In this document: piece by piece, positions 47,917 through 56,899 of the stretch
Numbering within the stretch: position 1 is the first letter of the stretch
Layout of the letters: each line of letters opens with the position of its first letter
DNA from: G963663315 sp965231905
GTDB lineage: Bacteria; Pseudomonadota; Gammaproteobacteria; Arenicellales; Poriferihabitantaceae
Length of the DNA: 64,000 nt
Assembly: GCA_965231905.1 (NCBI GenBank)
Contig: CBDDOO010000002.1
Location: 310,001-374,000 of the forward strand
Direction of reading: 5' to 3'
Made by a program: the position numbers and the translations under genes
The notes under the pieces: generated by a model
The model's input: only the letters and a program-made list of their open reading frames with translations
What the model was told of the DNA's origin: nothing
The model's database searches: none

Positions 47917-48463
47917 CGAGATAGCCGAAGCCGACCGGCTGGCGGCGCTCAAGCGGGCGGGCGGTCAATGTGAATTGATGGGATATAGCTTTATAGATGA
48001 TCGCGGGACGGAACAGGCTGACGCGGATATTGCAAGACTGGACGCAAGAGACAATGACCCAGTGAAGACATACGACCGTTGGCGTTGTGGATGTAGTGCA
48101 CCGGATAACCTGGTAGTCTGTCATATCCGAACCCCGGAGGCAGGCGGGAATAATCATTTGTTGAATCTGCAAGTACTCTGTAAAGAGCACTATCAGAACA
48201 TGATCAGATATATCGAGTTGGAGACATTGGCCGGTTATCAGGATTGCGATGAAGAGTACAGGAGTTGGCGGGTGCGTTTTTCAACCTGGTTACATCGGGA
48301 ATCCTTATTGAAGCATGGAAAAGCCAACACCGAACCGGCGCATAGCTGGCCGTATGCACGATCAAGACCCCGGACATTGACGGCGGCGGAATACCAGAAG
48401 GAACAAGCAGAATGGCAAGCGCACATTGACAACATGACGGACGAGAAAGGCACGGCACATTAA
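47897..48463 (+). CDS. HNH-type nuclease-like protein
   Basis: A 188-residue protein with Cys and His residues laid out like an HNH/zinc unit: QCELMGYSF, WRCGCSAPDNLVVCHIRTPE, then AGGNNHLLNLQVLCKEHYQN. The order C..C..H..N..H matches the HNH fold, with CHI in place of the usual DHI. The C-terminal half is helical and basic, without a known domain. It starts inside the end of the preceding HNH gene, so both are likely translated together. 254 bp follow before the RTX gene, containing the first member of a repeat pair that flanks the cassette. A second nuclease so close to the first is unusual. Confidence 0.55.
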   Translation: MNEKQDNEIAEADRLAALKRAGGQCELMGYSFIDDRGTEQADADIARLDARDNDPVKTYDRWRCGCSAPDNLVVCHIRTPEAGGNNHLLNLQVLCKEHYQNMIRYIELETLAGYQDCDEEYRSWRVRFSTWLHRESLLKHGKANTEPAHSWPYARSRPRTLTAAEYQKEQAEWQAHIDNMTDEKGTAH

Positions 48464-48469
48464 CCCCGG

Positions 48470-48592
48470 CCAGCGCGTGACAGGCTGACAGGGCGCATAT
48501 TGGGAATGCCCTGACAAGGGGGAAGCCTGAAAACGCCGTAGAAGCGATTACAGAGCGCGGCATTTCCGGGTTTTAGATCGGAAACGGTGAAA
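48470..48592. repeat. Left flanking repeat of the RTX cassette
   Basis: Begins with CCAGCGCGTGACAGGCTGA, identical to 52228-52246, and ends with GATCGGAAACGGTGAAA, which matches 52356-52372 at 16 of 17 positions. Between them the copies also share TACAG and TTTCC blocks but differ in spacing (123 against 145 nt). Direct orientation; 3.76 kb apart. Confidence 0.65.
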
Positions 48593-48717
48593 AGGCCGGT
48601 TTACTGGTGAAATGGCCGTTTGTGTATATACAGATGGCGCGAGCGGGAAAAGGGCATTTGAGTAATCAACCCTTTCCGGTATACTTCGCCGGGTAACCAC
48701 TGACAACAACCCGGAAC

Positions 48718-51408
48718 ATGACCATGACCACAAAAACCCTGACCAGGCTAATCGCCGTAATGTTCCTGTTGCCTGTGGTGTTCGCCGTCCATGCGGGTAA
48801 CCAATACGGCACCGCTTTCGATGACACCCTGCAAGGCGGCTTGGGCAATGACACCCTGTACGGCTACGATGGCGATGACAAGCTGTACGGCGCCGGTGGC
48901 CATGACAAGCTGTACGGCGGCGATGGCGATGACCAGCTGCACGGAGAACACCCTACCATCCGGCCGCATATAGGTGGCAGTGACTGGCTGGAAGGCGGCG
49001 ATGGCAATGACTGGCTGTACGGCGCCGGTGGCGATGACAGGCTGGAAGGCGGCGATGGCAATGACTCCCTGTACGGCGGCGATGGCGATGACTTCCTGGT
49101 CGGAGGCTTGGGTAACGACATCCTGGACGGCGGCGTTGGCAATGACAAGCTGTACGGCGGCGCTGGCAATGACTCCCTGAAAGGCGGCGCTGGCAATGAC
49201 TACCTGTACGGCAACGCTGGCAATGACAAGCTGTACGGCAATTGGGGCAATGACTCCCTGAAAGGCGGCGAAGGCGATGACTGGCTGGTCGGAGGCTTGG
49301 GTAACGACATCCTGGACGGACAAGCGGGCGATGACACCCTGCAAGGCAACGAGGGCAATGACTGGCTATACGGCGGCGAAGGCGATGACATCCTGTACGG
49401 CGGCGCGGGCTTCAACAATCTGTTCGGAGGCAATGGCGATGACACCCTGCAAGGCGGCGCGGGCTTCGACATCCTGTACGGAGACGCTGGCCATGACACC
49501 CTGAAAGGCGGCGCTGGCAATGACTACCTGTACGGCGGCGCTGGCGATGACAAGCTGTACGGCATGGATGGCGATGACCTTATGTACGGCAACGAAGGCG
49601 ATGACAAGCTGTGGGGCTACGGTGGCGATGACAAGCTGTACGGCAACGAGGGCGATGACAGTCTGTACGGCAACGCTGGCGATGACCGCCTGATCGGAGG
49701 CGCTGGCGATGACACCCTGCAAGGCAACGAGGGCAATGACTACCTGGAAGGCAACGATGGCAATGACTACTTGGAAAGCAACGATGGCTATGACACCCTG
49801 AAAGGCGGCGAAGGCGATGACTGGCTGGACGGCGGCACGGGCGATGACAAGCTGTACGGCAACGATGGCGATGACTCCCTGTACGGCAACGAAGGCAATG
49901 ACTACCTGAACGGCAACGAAGGCGATGACAACCTGTACGGCGGCGCTGGCAATGACACCCTGTACGGGCAAGAAGGCGATGACCTTATGTACGGCAACGA
50001 AGGCAATGACACCCTGGACGGCGGCTATGGCCGGGACTACCTGTACGGCTTCGATGGCAATGACACCCTGGAAGGCGGCGCGGGCAATGACTACCTGGAA
50101 GGCGGCGAAGGCGCTGACAAGCTGTATGGCGGCGAAGGTGATGACAGGCTGTACGGCGGCGATGGCTATGACAAGCTGTACGGACGAGCGGGCGATGACA
50201 GGCTGGAAGGCGGTTCGGGCAATGACAAGCTGTGGGGCGGCGAAGGCGATGACATCCTGGACGGCGGCTATGGCAATGACTTCCTTGACGGCGACAATGG
50301 CAACGATAGGCTATATGGCGGTGATGGCCGGGACAGGCTGTACGGAGACGATGGCGATGACAGTCTGTACGGCAACGATGGCGGTGACTTCCTGTACGGC
50401 GGCGATGGCCATGACGAACTGTACGGCAACGAAGGCAATGACTACCTGAACGGCGGCGCGGGCAATGACATCCTGGACGGCGGCTATGGCAATGACTACC
50501 TGCACGGCGGCTATGGCCGGGACTACCTGTACGGCTTCGATGGCAATGACGAACTGTACGGCTTCGATGGCGATGACACCCTGTACGGCAACGAAGGCGA
50601 TGACATCCTGCACGGCGACAGCAGCTGGGGCACTGGCACTGACACCCTGTTCGGTGGCGCTGGCAATGACAGGCTGTTCGGCGGCCCGGGCAATGACGAA
50701 CTGTACGGCAACGAAGGCAATGACACCCTGGAAGGCGGCGCCGGTATTGACATCCTGTACGGCAACGAAGGCAATGACATCCTGCAAGGCGGCGCTGGCG
50801 GGGATTGGCTGTTCGGAGAAACGGGCGATGACGAACTGCACGGCAACGATGGTGATGACTGGCTATATGGCGGTTGGGGCGATGATTGGCTGTCCGGCGG
50901 CGGCGCGGCGGACTTCCTGCAAGGATTCAATGGCAATGATACGCTGTACGGCGGCGCGGGCAATGACAAGCTGTACGGCGATAATGGTGATGACTTCCTG
51001 AACGGAGGTTTCGGCGATGATCGCCTGTTCGGTGGCGCGGGCAATGACTACCTGAACGGCGGCGATGGTGATGACTTCCTGCGAGGTGGCAAAGGCAATG
51101 ATTGGATACTTGGAGGCGCGGGCAATGATGACCTGCGAGGGAATGCCGGTTCCGACTTCATGAGTGGCGGCGGCGGCGCGGATACCTACAACATCCGCGA
51201 CAATCGGGGGAAAGACCGCGATATTATCCTGGCTGATAAAACCGACAATATCGCCGGTCAATTCAACAAGCTGGAAAGTATCCGCCTGAACGATGTTACC
51301 TTGCCAAGTATTCAGATTGGAGGGGCGACTTTTACACTGGACGCGGGTATCCTGGCCGGTCATGCCCATCGGGTAAACGGCGCGGATATTATCTACCGCA
51401 AGCCGTGA
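48718..51408 (+). CDS. RTX calcium-binding repeat protein with Sec-type signal peptide
   Basis: An 896-residue protein made almost wholly of RTX nonapeptides (GGXGXDXLX), roughly 90 by length. Each turn of such repeats binds calcium and forms a beta roll. The N-terminus TLTRLIAVMFLLPVVFAVHA is a clear Sec signal peptide, unusual because RTX proteins normally carry only a C-terminal type I signal. Two short breaks occur, near residues 77-85 (EHPTIRPHI) and 635 (DSSWGTGTD). The last 75 residues (ADTYNIRDNRGKDRDIILAD...LDAGILAGHAHRVNG) look like an RTX C-terminal cap. No enzymatic or adhesin domain is present. No type I secretion genes adjoin it. Two small genes follow in overlap. The 27-bp DNA repeats keep other frames open, which is an artefact. 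Confidence 0.9.
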   Translation: MTMTTKTLTRLIAVMFLLPVVFAVHAGNQYGTAFDDTLQGGLGNDTLYGYDGDDKLYGAGGHDKLYGGDGDDQLHGEHPTIRPHIGGSDWLEGGDGNDWLYGAGGDDRLEGGDGNDSLYGGDGDDFLVGGLGNDILDGGVGNDKLYGGAGNDSLKGGAGNDYLYGNAGNDKLYGNWGNDSLKGGEGDDWLVGGLGNDILDGQAGDDTLQGNEGNDWLYGGEGDDILYGGAGFNNLFGGNGDDTLQGGAGFDILYGDAGHDTLKGGAGNDYLYGGAGDDKLYGMDGDDLMYGNEGDDKLWGYGGDDKLYGNEGDDSLYGNAGDDRLIGGAGDDTLQGNEGNDYLEGNDGNDYLESNDGYDTLKGGEGDDWLDGGTGDDKLYGNDGDDSLYGNEGNDYLNGNEGDDNLYGGAGNDTLYGQEGDDLMYGNEGNDTLDGGYGRDYLYGFDGNDTLEGGAGNDYLEGGEGADKLYGGEGDDRLYGGDGYDKLYGRAGDDRLEGGSGNDKLWGGEGDDILDGGYGNDFLDGDNGNDRLYGGDGRDRLYGDDGDDSLYGNDGGDFLYGGDGHDELYGNEGNDYLNGGAGNDILDGGYGNDYLHGGYGRDYLYGFDGNDELYGFDGDDTLYGNEGDDILHGDSSWGTGTDTLFGGAGNDRLFGGPGNDELYGNEGNDTLEGGAGIDILYGNEGNDILQGGAGGDWLFGETGDDELHGNDGDDWLYGGWGDDWLSGGGAADFLQGFNGNDTLYGGAGNDKLYGDNGDDFLNGGFGDDRLFGGAGNDYLNGGDGDDFLRGGKGNDWILGGAGNDDLRGNAGSDFMSGGGGADTYNIRDNRGKDRDIILADKTDNIAGQFNKLESIRLNDVTLPSIQIGGATFTLDAGILAGHAHRVNGADIIYRKP

Positions 51409-51614
51409 CCATGACACCAGAGGTATTAACCATAATCGGCGTAGGCTTGGCGCTGGCTGGCGCGATTATCCCGGCAATCAATGGGCTGCGGCAACAGGTA
51501 AACCAGCAAGGCCAACAGATCACACAGATTGCCCAACAGGTAGGGCACTTGTCCGGGTTGCTGGAAGGCTTGCGGGGAAGGCCGGTAGCGGGCGCGAGTG
51601 AGCGCGAGAGTTGA
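51405..51614 (+). CDS. Small membrane-anchored coiled-coil protein
   Basis: A 69-residue protein: MTPEVLTIIGVGLALAGAII gives an N-terminal membrane helix, and the rest (LRQQVNQQGQQITQIAQQVG...LEGLRG) is a predicted coiled coil rich in Gln. A GTG at 51405 overlaps the RTX stop by GTGA; ATG 51411 gives MTPEVL. Proteins of this shape occur near phage lysis genes and beside DUF1640-type proteins; no firm family can be named. Its coupling to the RTX gene suggests a shared function or transcript. Confidence 0.55.
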   Translation: MTMTPEVLTIIGVGLALAGAIIPAINGLRQQVNQQGQQITQIAQQVGHLSGLLEGLRGRPVAGASERES

Positions 51615-51632
51615 TAGACGGGGAACCCAATC

Positions 51633-51884
51633 ATGACCGCATACACCATTAACACACTGGAAGCGGCGCGGAAACTGAAAGGCGCCGGGATGGACACCGA
51701 ACAGGCCGAAGCAGTGGCCGAAGTTATGGCGAGCCAGTCCAGCGAACTGGCGACAAAGGCGGACATTGCCGGAGTCCGGCGGGAAATTGCCGGGTTGCGC
51801 TGGATGTTCGGTATACAGTTTGCCCTTACCTTGCTAATCCTTGCCCGCGTGTTCGATGTGATCGGGGCGGGGGCGGGCGGCTGA
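51633..51884 (+). CDS. DUF1640/Bdr-like coiled-coil protein with C-terminal membrane helix
   Basis: An 83-residue protein: an N-terminal helical part (INTLEAARKLKGAGMDTEQA, then EAVAEVMASQSSELATKADI) with the ELATKADI motif typical of DUF1640 and Borrelia Bdr-like proteins, and a C-terminal membrane helix (MFGIQFALTLLILARVFDVI). These proteins form coiled-coil oligomers at the membrane; their function is not established. It lies 18 nt behind the preceding small gene, so it is the third member of the RTX cassette. Confidence 0.65.
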   Translation: MTAYTINTLEAARKLKGAGMDTEQAEAVAEVMASQSSELATKADIAGVRREIAGLRWMFGIQFALTLLILARVFDVIGAGAGG

Positions 51885-52490
51885 TACGCCGTTATCCCGG
51901 ACTGGATAAAATCCCGGCCAGGCGCGGGAATAATAGCGCGGATTGTCTGAAGGTGGGGCAGATCGGGGAAGGCCAAGAGCCTGACCGATAGCGTTTTGAT
52001 TGACCGCGGCGACAGCCTGGCGCGGGGAATACTATCAGACAGTGGCCGACCCGGTGGCCGCGACCGGTTGCGATTGATAGCGGATTGCGAACCTGTCCGG
52101 GACACCAACCCGGCCAGTCATTCCCGGACAATGGGCGCGTTTGCCTGATCAACCCCGGCAATTTGACCGATACGGCCGTATCCGCAACCCGGCCAGACGC
52201 GACAGCCGCAAATCCCATCCAGCGCGTCCAGCGCGTGACAGGCTGAAAAGTCCGGTTTTCGGGAAGGGCAGTTATAGCGGGTACACCGAGAAAATCGCGT
52301 GACGGGGCTTACAGGAGCCGCAAATTTCCCGGCGATGGTCAAAAATCCGGTTTCTGATCGGAAACGCTGAAATCTGGACAATTCCCGGTTGTGATCACAA
52401 ATCCCGGAATCCGGCAGCGTTTTCCAATCCAGAGATGAGCCTGAGGGGGCAGTATTTTATGAGTCTATTGATGTTCATTGAGGGTAGTTG
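51885..52490. other. 606-bp noncoding stretch behind the RTX cassette
   Basis: Several frames run through it but none has protein-like character. It holds short GC-rich repeats (CCCGGCCAG, GCGCGGGAATA), the right flanking repeat 52228-52372, and a run of CCGG-rich hairpins. The last 100 bp lead to the end of the integrase-core transposase gene. Confidence 0.6.
52228..52372. repeat. Right flanking repeat of the RTX cassette
   Basis: Partner of 48470-48592 in direct orientation. The leading 19 bp are identical; an extra copy of CCAGCGCGT precedes it. Confidence 0.65.
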
Positions 52491-53543
52491 TCAGGCGGCG
52501 TGACTTTGGGATTTGTTAAAAGATAGAAACAGTTTGTCGCGGGCTTTGTTGAGTCTCCTCGCGGCTTCATTATCACTGTATTTGTGAGCGAAGTCATCGA
52601 GTATTTTGAGCGTGATTCCGGATTTGAGATATTGCTGTGCATGGGGCAGGGAACGGAGTTTCTGGTACGGAGTCTGGATCAGTGAGTCCGGGTATTTGCG
52701 GATGCGTTTTCCCTGATTGTTGATTTCTTCCTTTGCGAACAGGCAGGGTCGGTGATAGTTCAGGTAGGGATTGAGATAGTTTGTGAGGAAGTGATTGACG
52801 GGTTGGGCGAAGCGCTGTGAGATGTGTTCGTATCCCAGATGCTTGCGGATGACAGAACCGTTCTTGCCTTCGACTAGGGCGTTGTCATTACTCTGTCGGG
52901 GACGGGATTTGGTTTGTTCGATCTGGAGTTTTTGCAGGAGTTTAGCGACTTGTCGATTGATATACTCTGAACCGTTATCGGAATGGAACCCCTGGAGCGT
53001 GAAGGGGAAGGCCTGGAGAAGTTCCTGCGGGGCCGGGATGAGATAGCTTTCGGAGATTCTCTGTACACAGACCACGGCCTGCATCTGGGTGACTTCATCG
53101 ACGGCATTGATGTGATACAGCCCCTTGATGCCGTCCTGGTCGCCCTGATGGACGGTATCGACGCGCAAGAAGCCGGGACGGCCATCGGGTCTGGGTTTGC
53201 GTCGCTCCCCGATTCGCACGGGCGTATAGCGGGTCTTTTGGAAGTGTCGTCTCTGGCGCTGGTAGGAATCCGAGTGTCGCAGGTTGTACAAGTGTCCATT
53301 GGAGATGGCGGCCAGTCGCCGGTATCGGGTATCGCCGAATACCGAAAAAGCCCGTTCGCACAGTTTCCGGGTGGCCGGGCCGGACAGGTTGCCGTGCAGG
53401 GTATCGGTTTCCACTAACCCGGATATTGCACGAGTAGGGTGAGATTGGGTTATTTTTGGGATTCCGGGTGGACACTCGGCGCCGCGCCTGTTTTTTGGCT
53501 CGGATCGTCTGTTTTGGAACTGTTTGGCGGATTTTGGACGCAC
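52491..53543 (-). CDS. Integrase-core (rve) transposase, N-terminally altered
   Basis: A DDE transposase with the retroviral integrase core, of the kind filed under IS481 or ISNCY. Seen are KLCERAFSVFGDTRYRRLAA, ISNGHLYNLRHSDSYQRQRR, the first Asp in GFLRVDTVHQGDQ, the second in GFHSDNGSEYINRQ, and the Glu in NDNALVEGKNGSVIRK. The usual N-terminal DNA-binding part before TLHGNLSGPATRKL is missing or replaced: the first 35 or so residues do not look like the family and run into the adjoining IS1380 end near 53545. The copy is thus likely truncated at its 5' end by the neighbour's insertion or by deletion. Confidence 0.75.
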   Translation of the reverse strand: MRPKSAKQFQNRRSEPKNRRGAECPPGIPKITQSHPTRAISGLVETDTLHGNLSGPATRKLCERAFSVFGDTRYRRLAAISNGHLYNLRHSDSYQRQRRHFQKTRYTPVRIGERRKPRPDGRPGFLRVDTVHQGDQDGIKGLYHINAVDEVTQMQAVVCVQRISESYLIPAPQELLQAFPFTLQGFHSDNGSEYINRQVAKLLQKLQIEQTKSRPRQSNDNALVEGKNGSVIRKHLGYEHISQRFAQPVNHFLTNYLNPYLNYHRPCLFAKEEINNQGKRIRKYPDSLIQTPYQKLRSLPHAQQYLKSGITLKILDDFAHKYSDNEAARRLNKARDKLFLSFNKSQSHAA

Positions 53544-53595
53544 CTTCCCCTACCCCCGTTGTTGGTCAACGTGCCGGGGCAGCACTCACAGAGAG

Positions 53596-54909
53596 TCAGG
53601 AAGAGTCCAGACACCAGGCCACGGTACGAAATAAATCCTGGTGTGGGCAGGCGCTGGAAAGCAGCAGCCGGATGCGGCGGGTATTGCGCAGTACCACCGC
53701 CCCGATCCGCAACAGGGTCAGGCGGATGCGGTTCGGGCTGGCCACGGCCAGCGCCGTATTCTTCAGCGCCAGACGGCGCAATCCCTCGATCAGGGTATAG
53801 GCCAATGCCGACAGCAACTGCCGGAACTGGTTGGGCCAGAAGCGATGACAAGAGGCCCGTCCGGCAAACAGGTCCATCTGCTGATCCTTGATACGGTTCT
53901 CCATATCGCCACGGGCGCAGTACATCCGGTCATACAGGTAGCGGTCGGTCTGTTTGAGGTGGGTCACCACGAAGCGTGGGTTGGCCCCGCGAGCGCTCTG
54001 CTCGGCCTTCACGATCACCCGGCGCGCCCGATCCCAGGTACGCGCCCCGTACCCCACCGAACCGAACAACCGCTGTTTCCGGCCCGTGGCCCCGTACTCC
54101 CGCTCGGCCCATTCCAGCAACCCTTGCGCCTTCTTCTGCAAGCGCCGGTTGCGGGCCATCCCCACGATATAACCCACACCCTGGGCTTCGCACCAGCGCA
54201 GCATCCGCCAACGACAAAAACCACTGTCGCCCCGGAAGATGATCTCCACCTTCGGCCAATGCCGGCGCAGCGCCTGGACCAGCAACGCCAGAATCCCCCA
54301 GGCATGGCGCGCCGCATCGATCCCGCTCGGACGAAGATAGCTCACCAACAGGTGACGACCGCAGAATACGTATAATGGTAAATAACAGTAGCCGTCATAA
54401 TAGGCGTGAAAGAACCGATCCTCCTGATCTCCATGCAGGGGCGTGTCCGTCGCATCAAAATCCAGAATCAGCCGACGCGGCGGCTTCGGGTGCGCCGCCA
54501 CAAACTACTCGAATAACACCTTGTGAATCGCCACCGCCGTCTCCCGATTCGCCCGTCGCTCCAATCGGCACAGCGTGGACGGACTGGCCAACGGTTCCAT
54601 CCGCCCGGCTGCCGTCTGCAACGCCAGATCGTGGCGTAACTCTCCATGATCGTTCAAATCCTCATACCCCAGAGCCAGCGCGTAGATGCGCTGCTGGATC
54701 AAATCCTCCAGACGATGACCGCAACTGGCCTGACGACGGCTATCCGTCAGCGAACGCGCCACAGACCGGCTTAGCCCCAGGCGCCGGTCCACTTCGGACA
54801 GCAACCCGATACCGCCGTTCCCGCTGATGTCGCCGCCGCTGAAATCCACCTCCACTTTACGGCGTTTGACGGATGAAAATCGGATTGATTCAGGGTAACA
54901 TTCTGTCAC
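53596..54909 (-). pseudogene. IS1380-family transposase with an in-frame stop (TAG at 54505-54507)
   Basis: Two frames, 54909-54505 and 54501-53596, are in the same phase and join over one TAG to give 436 codons, the normal length of the family. N-terminal half: DFSGGDISGNGGIGLLSEVD and RLEDLIQQRIYALALGYEDL. C-terminal half: RRLILDFDATDTPLHGDQED with the first Asp pair, KVEIIFRGDSGFCRW with the second, and LFAGRASCHRFWPNQFRQLL with the last part. One point mutation (for example from CAG or GAG) would explain the stop. Unless the TAG is suppressed, the element cannot transpose itself. Confidence 0.9.
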
Positions 54910-55300
54910 GGCAGGGCCTCCTTCGATATCGGCTTAAGGAACTGAATTATATCGAATTACAGGGGCCTTGCCGTCTTTTTAGTGAAATATCCGGGCTGAT
55001 ATGGCCTACCCTGTCAAACCAGGGCACAGATTCCTCCCGCGAAGCCTATCGCGTTGTTGAATTTCAACGGTGGTCGGATCAGTGCCGTCCAGACAACCCG
55101 ATGCACGAGGCCAGTATACTGCGACGATGGATCATGCTGATATTCGCGTGTTGGTTAACGCCTGTCATATTTCGGTCGCGGAGCTGCCTCTGTCTAGTGT
55201 CGGGGATCATCCCTTGCGGGCGCCCACATAACCCGGTCGAGGATTCTCCTCACCGGGCCCCGCACATCGGATTGTCCACACGACACGGACCCGGTTCCGG
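54910..55300. other. Gap between IS1380-type and IS110-type genes
   Basis: 391 bp with no protein-like frame. It should contain the 5' end of the IS1380-type element and the 3' end of the IS110-type element; I could not fix either terminus. AT-rich near 54940, GC-rich after 55180. Confidence 0.5.
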
Positions 55301-56401
55301 TCAACCCGGCACTTCAACCTGTCGGGCGATCGACCACACGAAACCGGTCAGTTCCCGGGCCACCGCCACGCAGATCTTGTTATGCACAACCTGCCGGGCC
55401 TTGAGCGCCCGGTAGCGTCGACTCAATCGTACCTGGGCCTGCCAGGCAATCTCGCGTACTGCCTGCGGCTGGCCTTCCTGGCGAACCTGGATCGCCCGAC
55501 TGATGCGAGCCGGGAAACGGTAGCTCCAGGCAGCCTCCACCAGCATCCGACGGGCATACCCGTTGCCGGTGCGGGTAATCGCTCCATTGCGACGTGAATC
55601 GCCCGAACTGTGTTCGGATGGCACCAGCCCGACAAACCCCATCAGTTCACGCGCATGGGCAAACCTGCGCAGATCCCCCAACTCCGCCACCAGCGTAGCG
55701 GCCGACACCCGGTCGATGCCCCGCAAGGTCATCAATGCCTTGACCACCCCACCCCATCGCCATTGCTCAACCTGATCGTGCAACGACTCGGTCAGGCGTT
55801 CCACCCTTCGATGGGCCTCACTCACCGCTTGACGGTATTCCTCCCACGCCAGCCTCTGTGCCGGCCAGGCAAACGTGTGTTGCGAAAGATAACGCTCATG
55901 CGCCGCCGTCCACTGCGTCTTGCCCGAATAACGGTGACCCGTCCGCAGCAGCATCGCCTGCAAGCGTTGACGCGACTTGTGCCGGGATCGGACCGCATCC
56001 TCGCGGGCGCGCGACAGATCGCGTATCGCTTCATCCGACTCGTCCAAGACCCATACTGCGGTCAGGGCTCCTGCACGGGACTGCTCCGCCAGATGCAGCG
56101 CATCGCGCCGATCCGTCTTCACCCGGTCTCCCGATCGGCGCGCAACCTTCGACGGCGCGATCACTTCGCACCAGTAACCACCACAGCGCAATCGACGATA
56201 CAGATCGTATCCACACGGTCCCGCCTCGTACACAACCGACATCTCCTGCGCATCGCCCAGCTTCCCCAGCACTTTCAGCAGGGCACGCGGATTCGAATCA
56301 ATCGTACCGATGAAACGGGCCCGGCCAGGGCCTTGCGATACCGCTACCGCCGTCGTCTTCTTATGTACATCCAATCCAACGTGTATTGTTGTATGATTCA
56401 T
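55301..56401 (-). CDS. IS110-family transposase (DEDD recombinase)
   Basis: A 366-residue recombinase that moves its element with a guide (bridge) RNA. Start ATG 56401 (MNHTTIHVGLDVHKK); a longer frame from 56485 runs into the noncoding end. N-terminal RuvC-like DEDD domain: GLDVHKKTTAVAVS with the first Asp, VVYEAGPCGYDLYRRL with the Glu, and KTDRRDALHLAEQSRAG with the two Asp. C-terminal Tnp20 domain: MTLRGIDRVSAATLVAELGD, RFAHARELMGFVGLVPSEHS and the Ser nucleophile region GAITRTGNGYARRMLVEAAW. All parts are present, so the protein may be active. Confidence 0.95.
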   Translation of the reverse strand: MNHTTIHVGLDVHKKTTAVAVSQGPGRARFIGTIDSNPRALLKVLGKLGDAQEMSVVYEAGPCGYDLYRRLRCGGYWCEVIAPSKVARRSGDRVKTDRRDALHLAEQSRAGALTAVWVLDESDEAIRDLSRAREDAVRSRHKSRQRLQAMLLRTGHRYSGKTQWTAAHERYLSQHTFAWPAQRLAWEEYRQAVSEAHRRVERLTESLHDQVEQWRWGGVVKALMTLRGIDRVSAATLVAELGDLRRFAHARELMGFVGLVPSEHSSGDSRRNGAITRTGNGYARRMLVEAAWSYRFPARISRAIQVRQEGQPQAVREIAWQAQVRLSRRYRALKARQVVHNKICVAVARELTGFVWSIARQVEVPG

Positions 56402-56560
56402 CTTGGGTCTGCCTCCACAGGGTTCATTGCAATCCAATGTGGGAGCGCTTTGAAACCAGCGCCGCACATCAACCGTAAATCCCACGTTAACCGAGGCAGA
56501 CCTGCTTTGCCAACTGCTTCGATACTGCCTCGGTCAACCTCTGGAGGCCATTATGTCTAG
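56402..56560 (-). ncRNA. Candidate IS110 bridge/guide RNA region
   Basis: The noncoding end upstream of the transposase start. It contains a perfect 10-bp inverted repeat, ACCGAGGCAG (56490-56499) and CTGCCTCGGT (56525-56534), enclosing a 25-nt loop, and a weaker pair around CTGCCTCCACAGG/CCTCTGGAGG. Known IS110-group elements encode the bridge RNA in this position, with loops that pair to donor and target DNA. The assignment rests on position and structure only. Confidence 0.4.
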
Positions 56561-56575
56561 GTTACCCGATCACGG

Positions 56576-56779
56576 ATGATGGAAGCCTTGATTCAAACAG
56601 CCTGGCAAGAGACCCAGGGGCAGAGTATCGACCCGGCCACCATCAACCCCGGCGAGATCGAGCAACCGGCGCCGTCCGGCAATCGACCATCGACCGGACA
56701 GGGACAGGGTAAGAGCCTGGAACAGTTGCGGGCAGAAATGGAGCGAGACGGCATGATTGTCAGGTGTTGTCTAGCGTAG
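56576..56779 (+). CDS. Short fragment of an unrecognised protein
   Basis: A 67-residue frame starting right beside the presumed IS110 end. It reads MEALIQTAWQETQGQSIDPA, then NRPSTGQGQGKSLEQLRAEM and ends soon after in GMIVRCCLA. The first two thirds look like an ordinary soluble helical protein, the end does not. It may be a C-terminal fragment of a larger gene cut by the IS, or a whole small gene. GTAGCGTTTGCT behind it resembles the AGCGTAGCG repeat near 580. Family not known to me. Confidence 0.35.
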   Translation: MMEALIQTAWQETQGQSIDPATINPGEIEQPAPSGNRPSTGQGQGKSLEQLRAEMERDGMIVRCCLA

Positions 56780-56899
56780 CGTTTGCTATCTCAGATTGGT
56801 AAGAGTACAATTCCAAAGTACATCATAATTTATAAGAGATGAAACTATGTATTCTATTGGACCGGGCAGTCTACCTTTTCTGTAAGAAAGTTAAGGAAG

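Noticed and set aside
48748..51417. Long open frames on the minus strand and in other plus frames through the RTX gene, with repetitive VIA/AVQ, PSPPYS or AMTSCTA patterns
   Set aside because: They arise because the 27-bp repeat lacks stop codons in these frames; the RTX frame has a signal peptide, family pattern and C-terminal cap.
47629..52372. Prophage
   Set aside because: HNH genes and small coiled-coil proteins hint at phage origin, but no integrase, capsid, tail or terminase gene is seen.
51892..52381. Two minus-strand frames behind the RTX cassette
   Set aside because: Low-complexity, Arg/Pro/Cys-rich, overlapping the flanking repeat, without start signals or family pattern.
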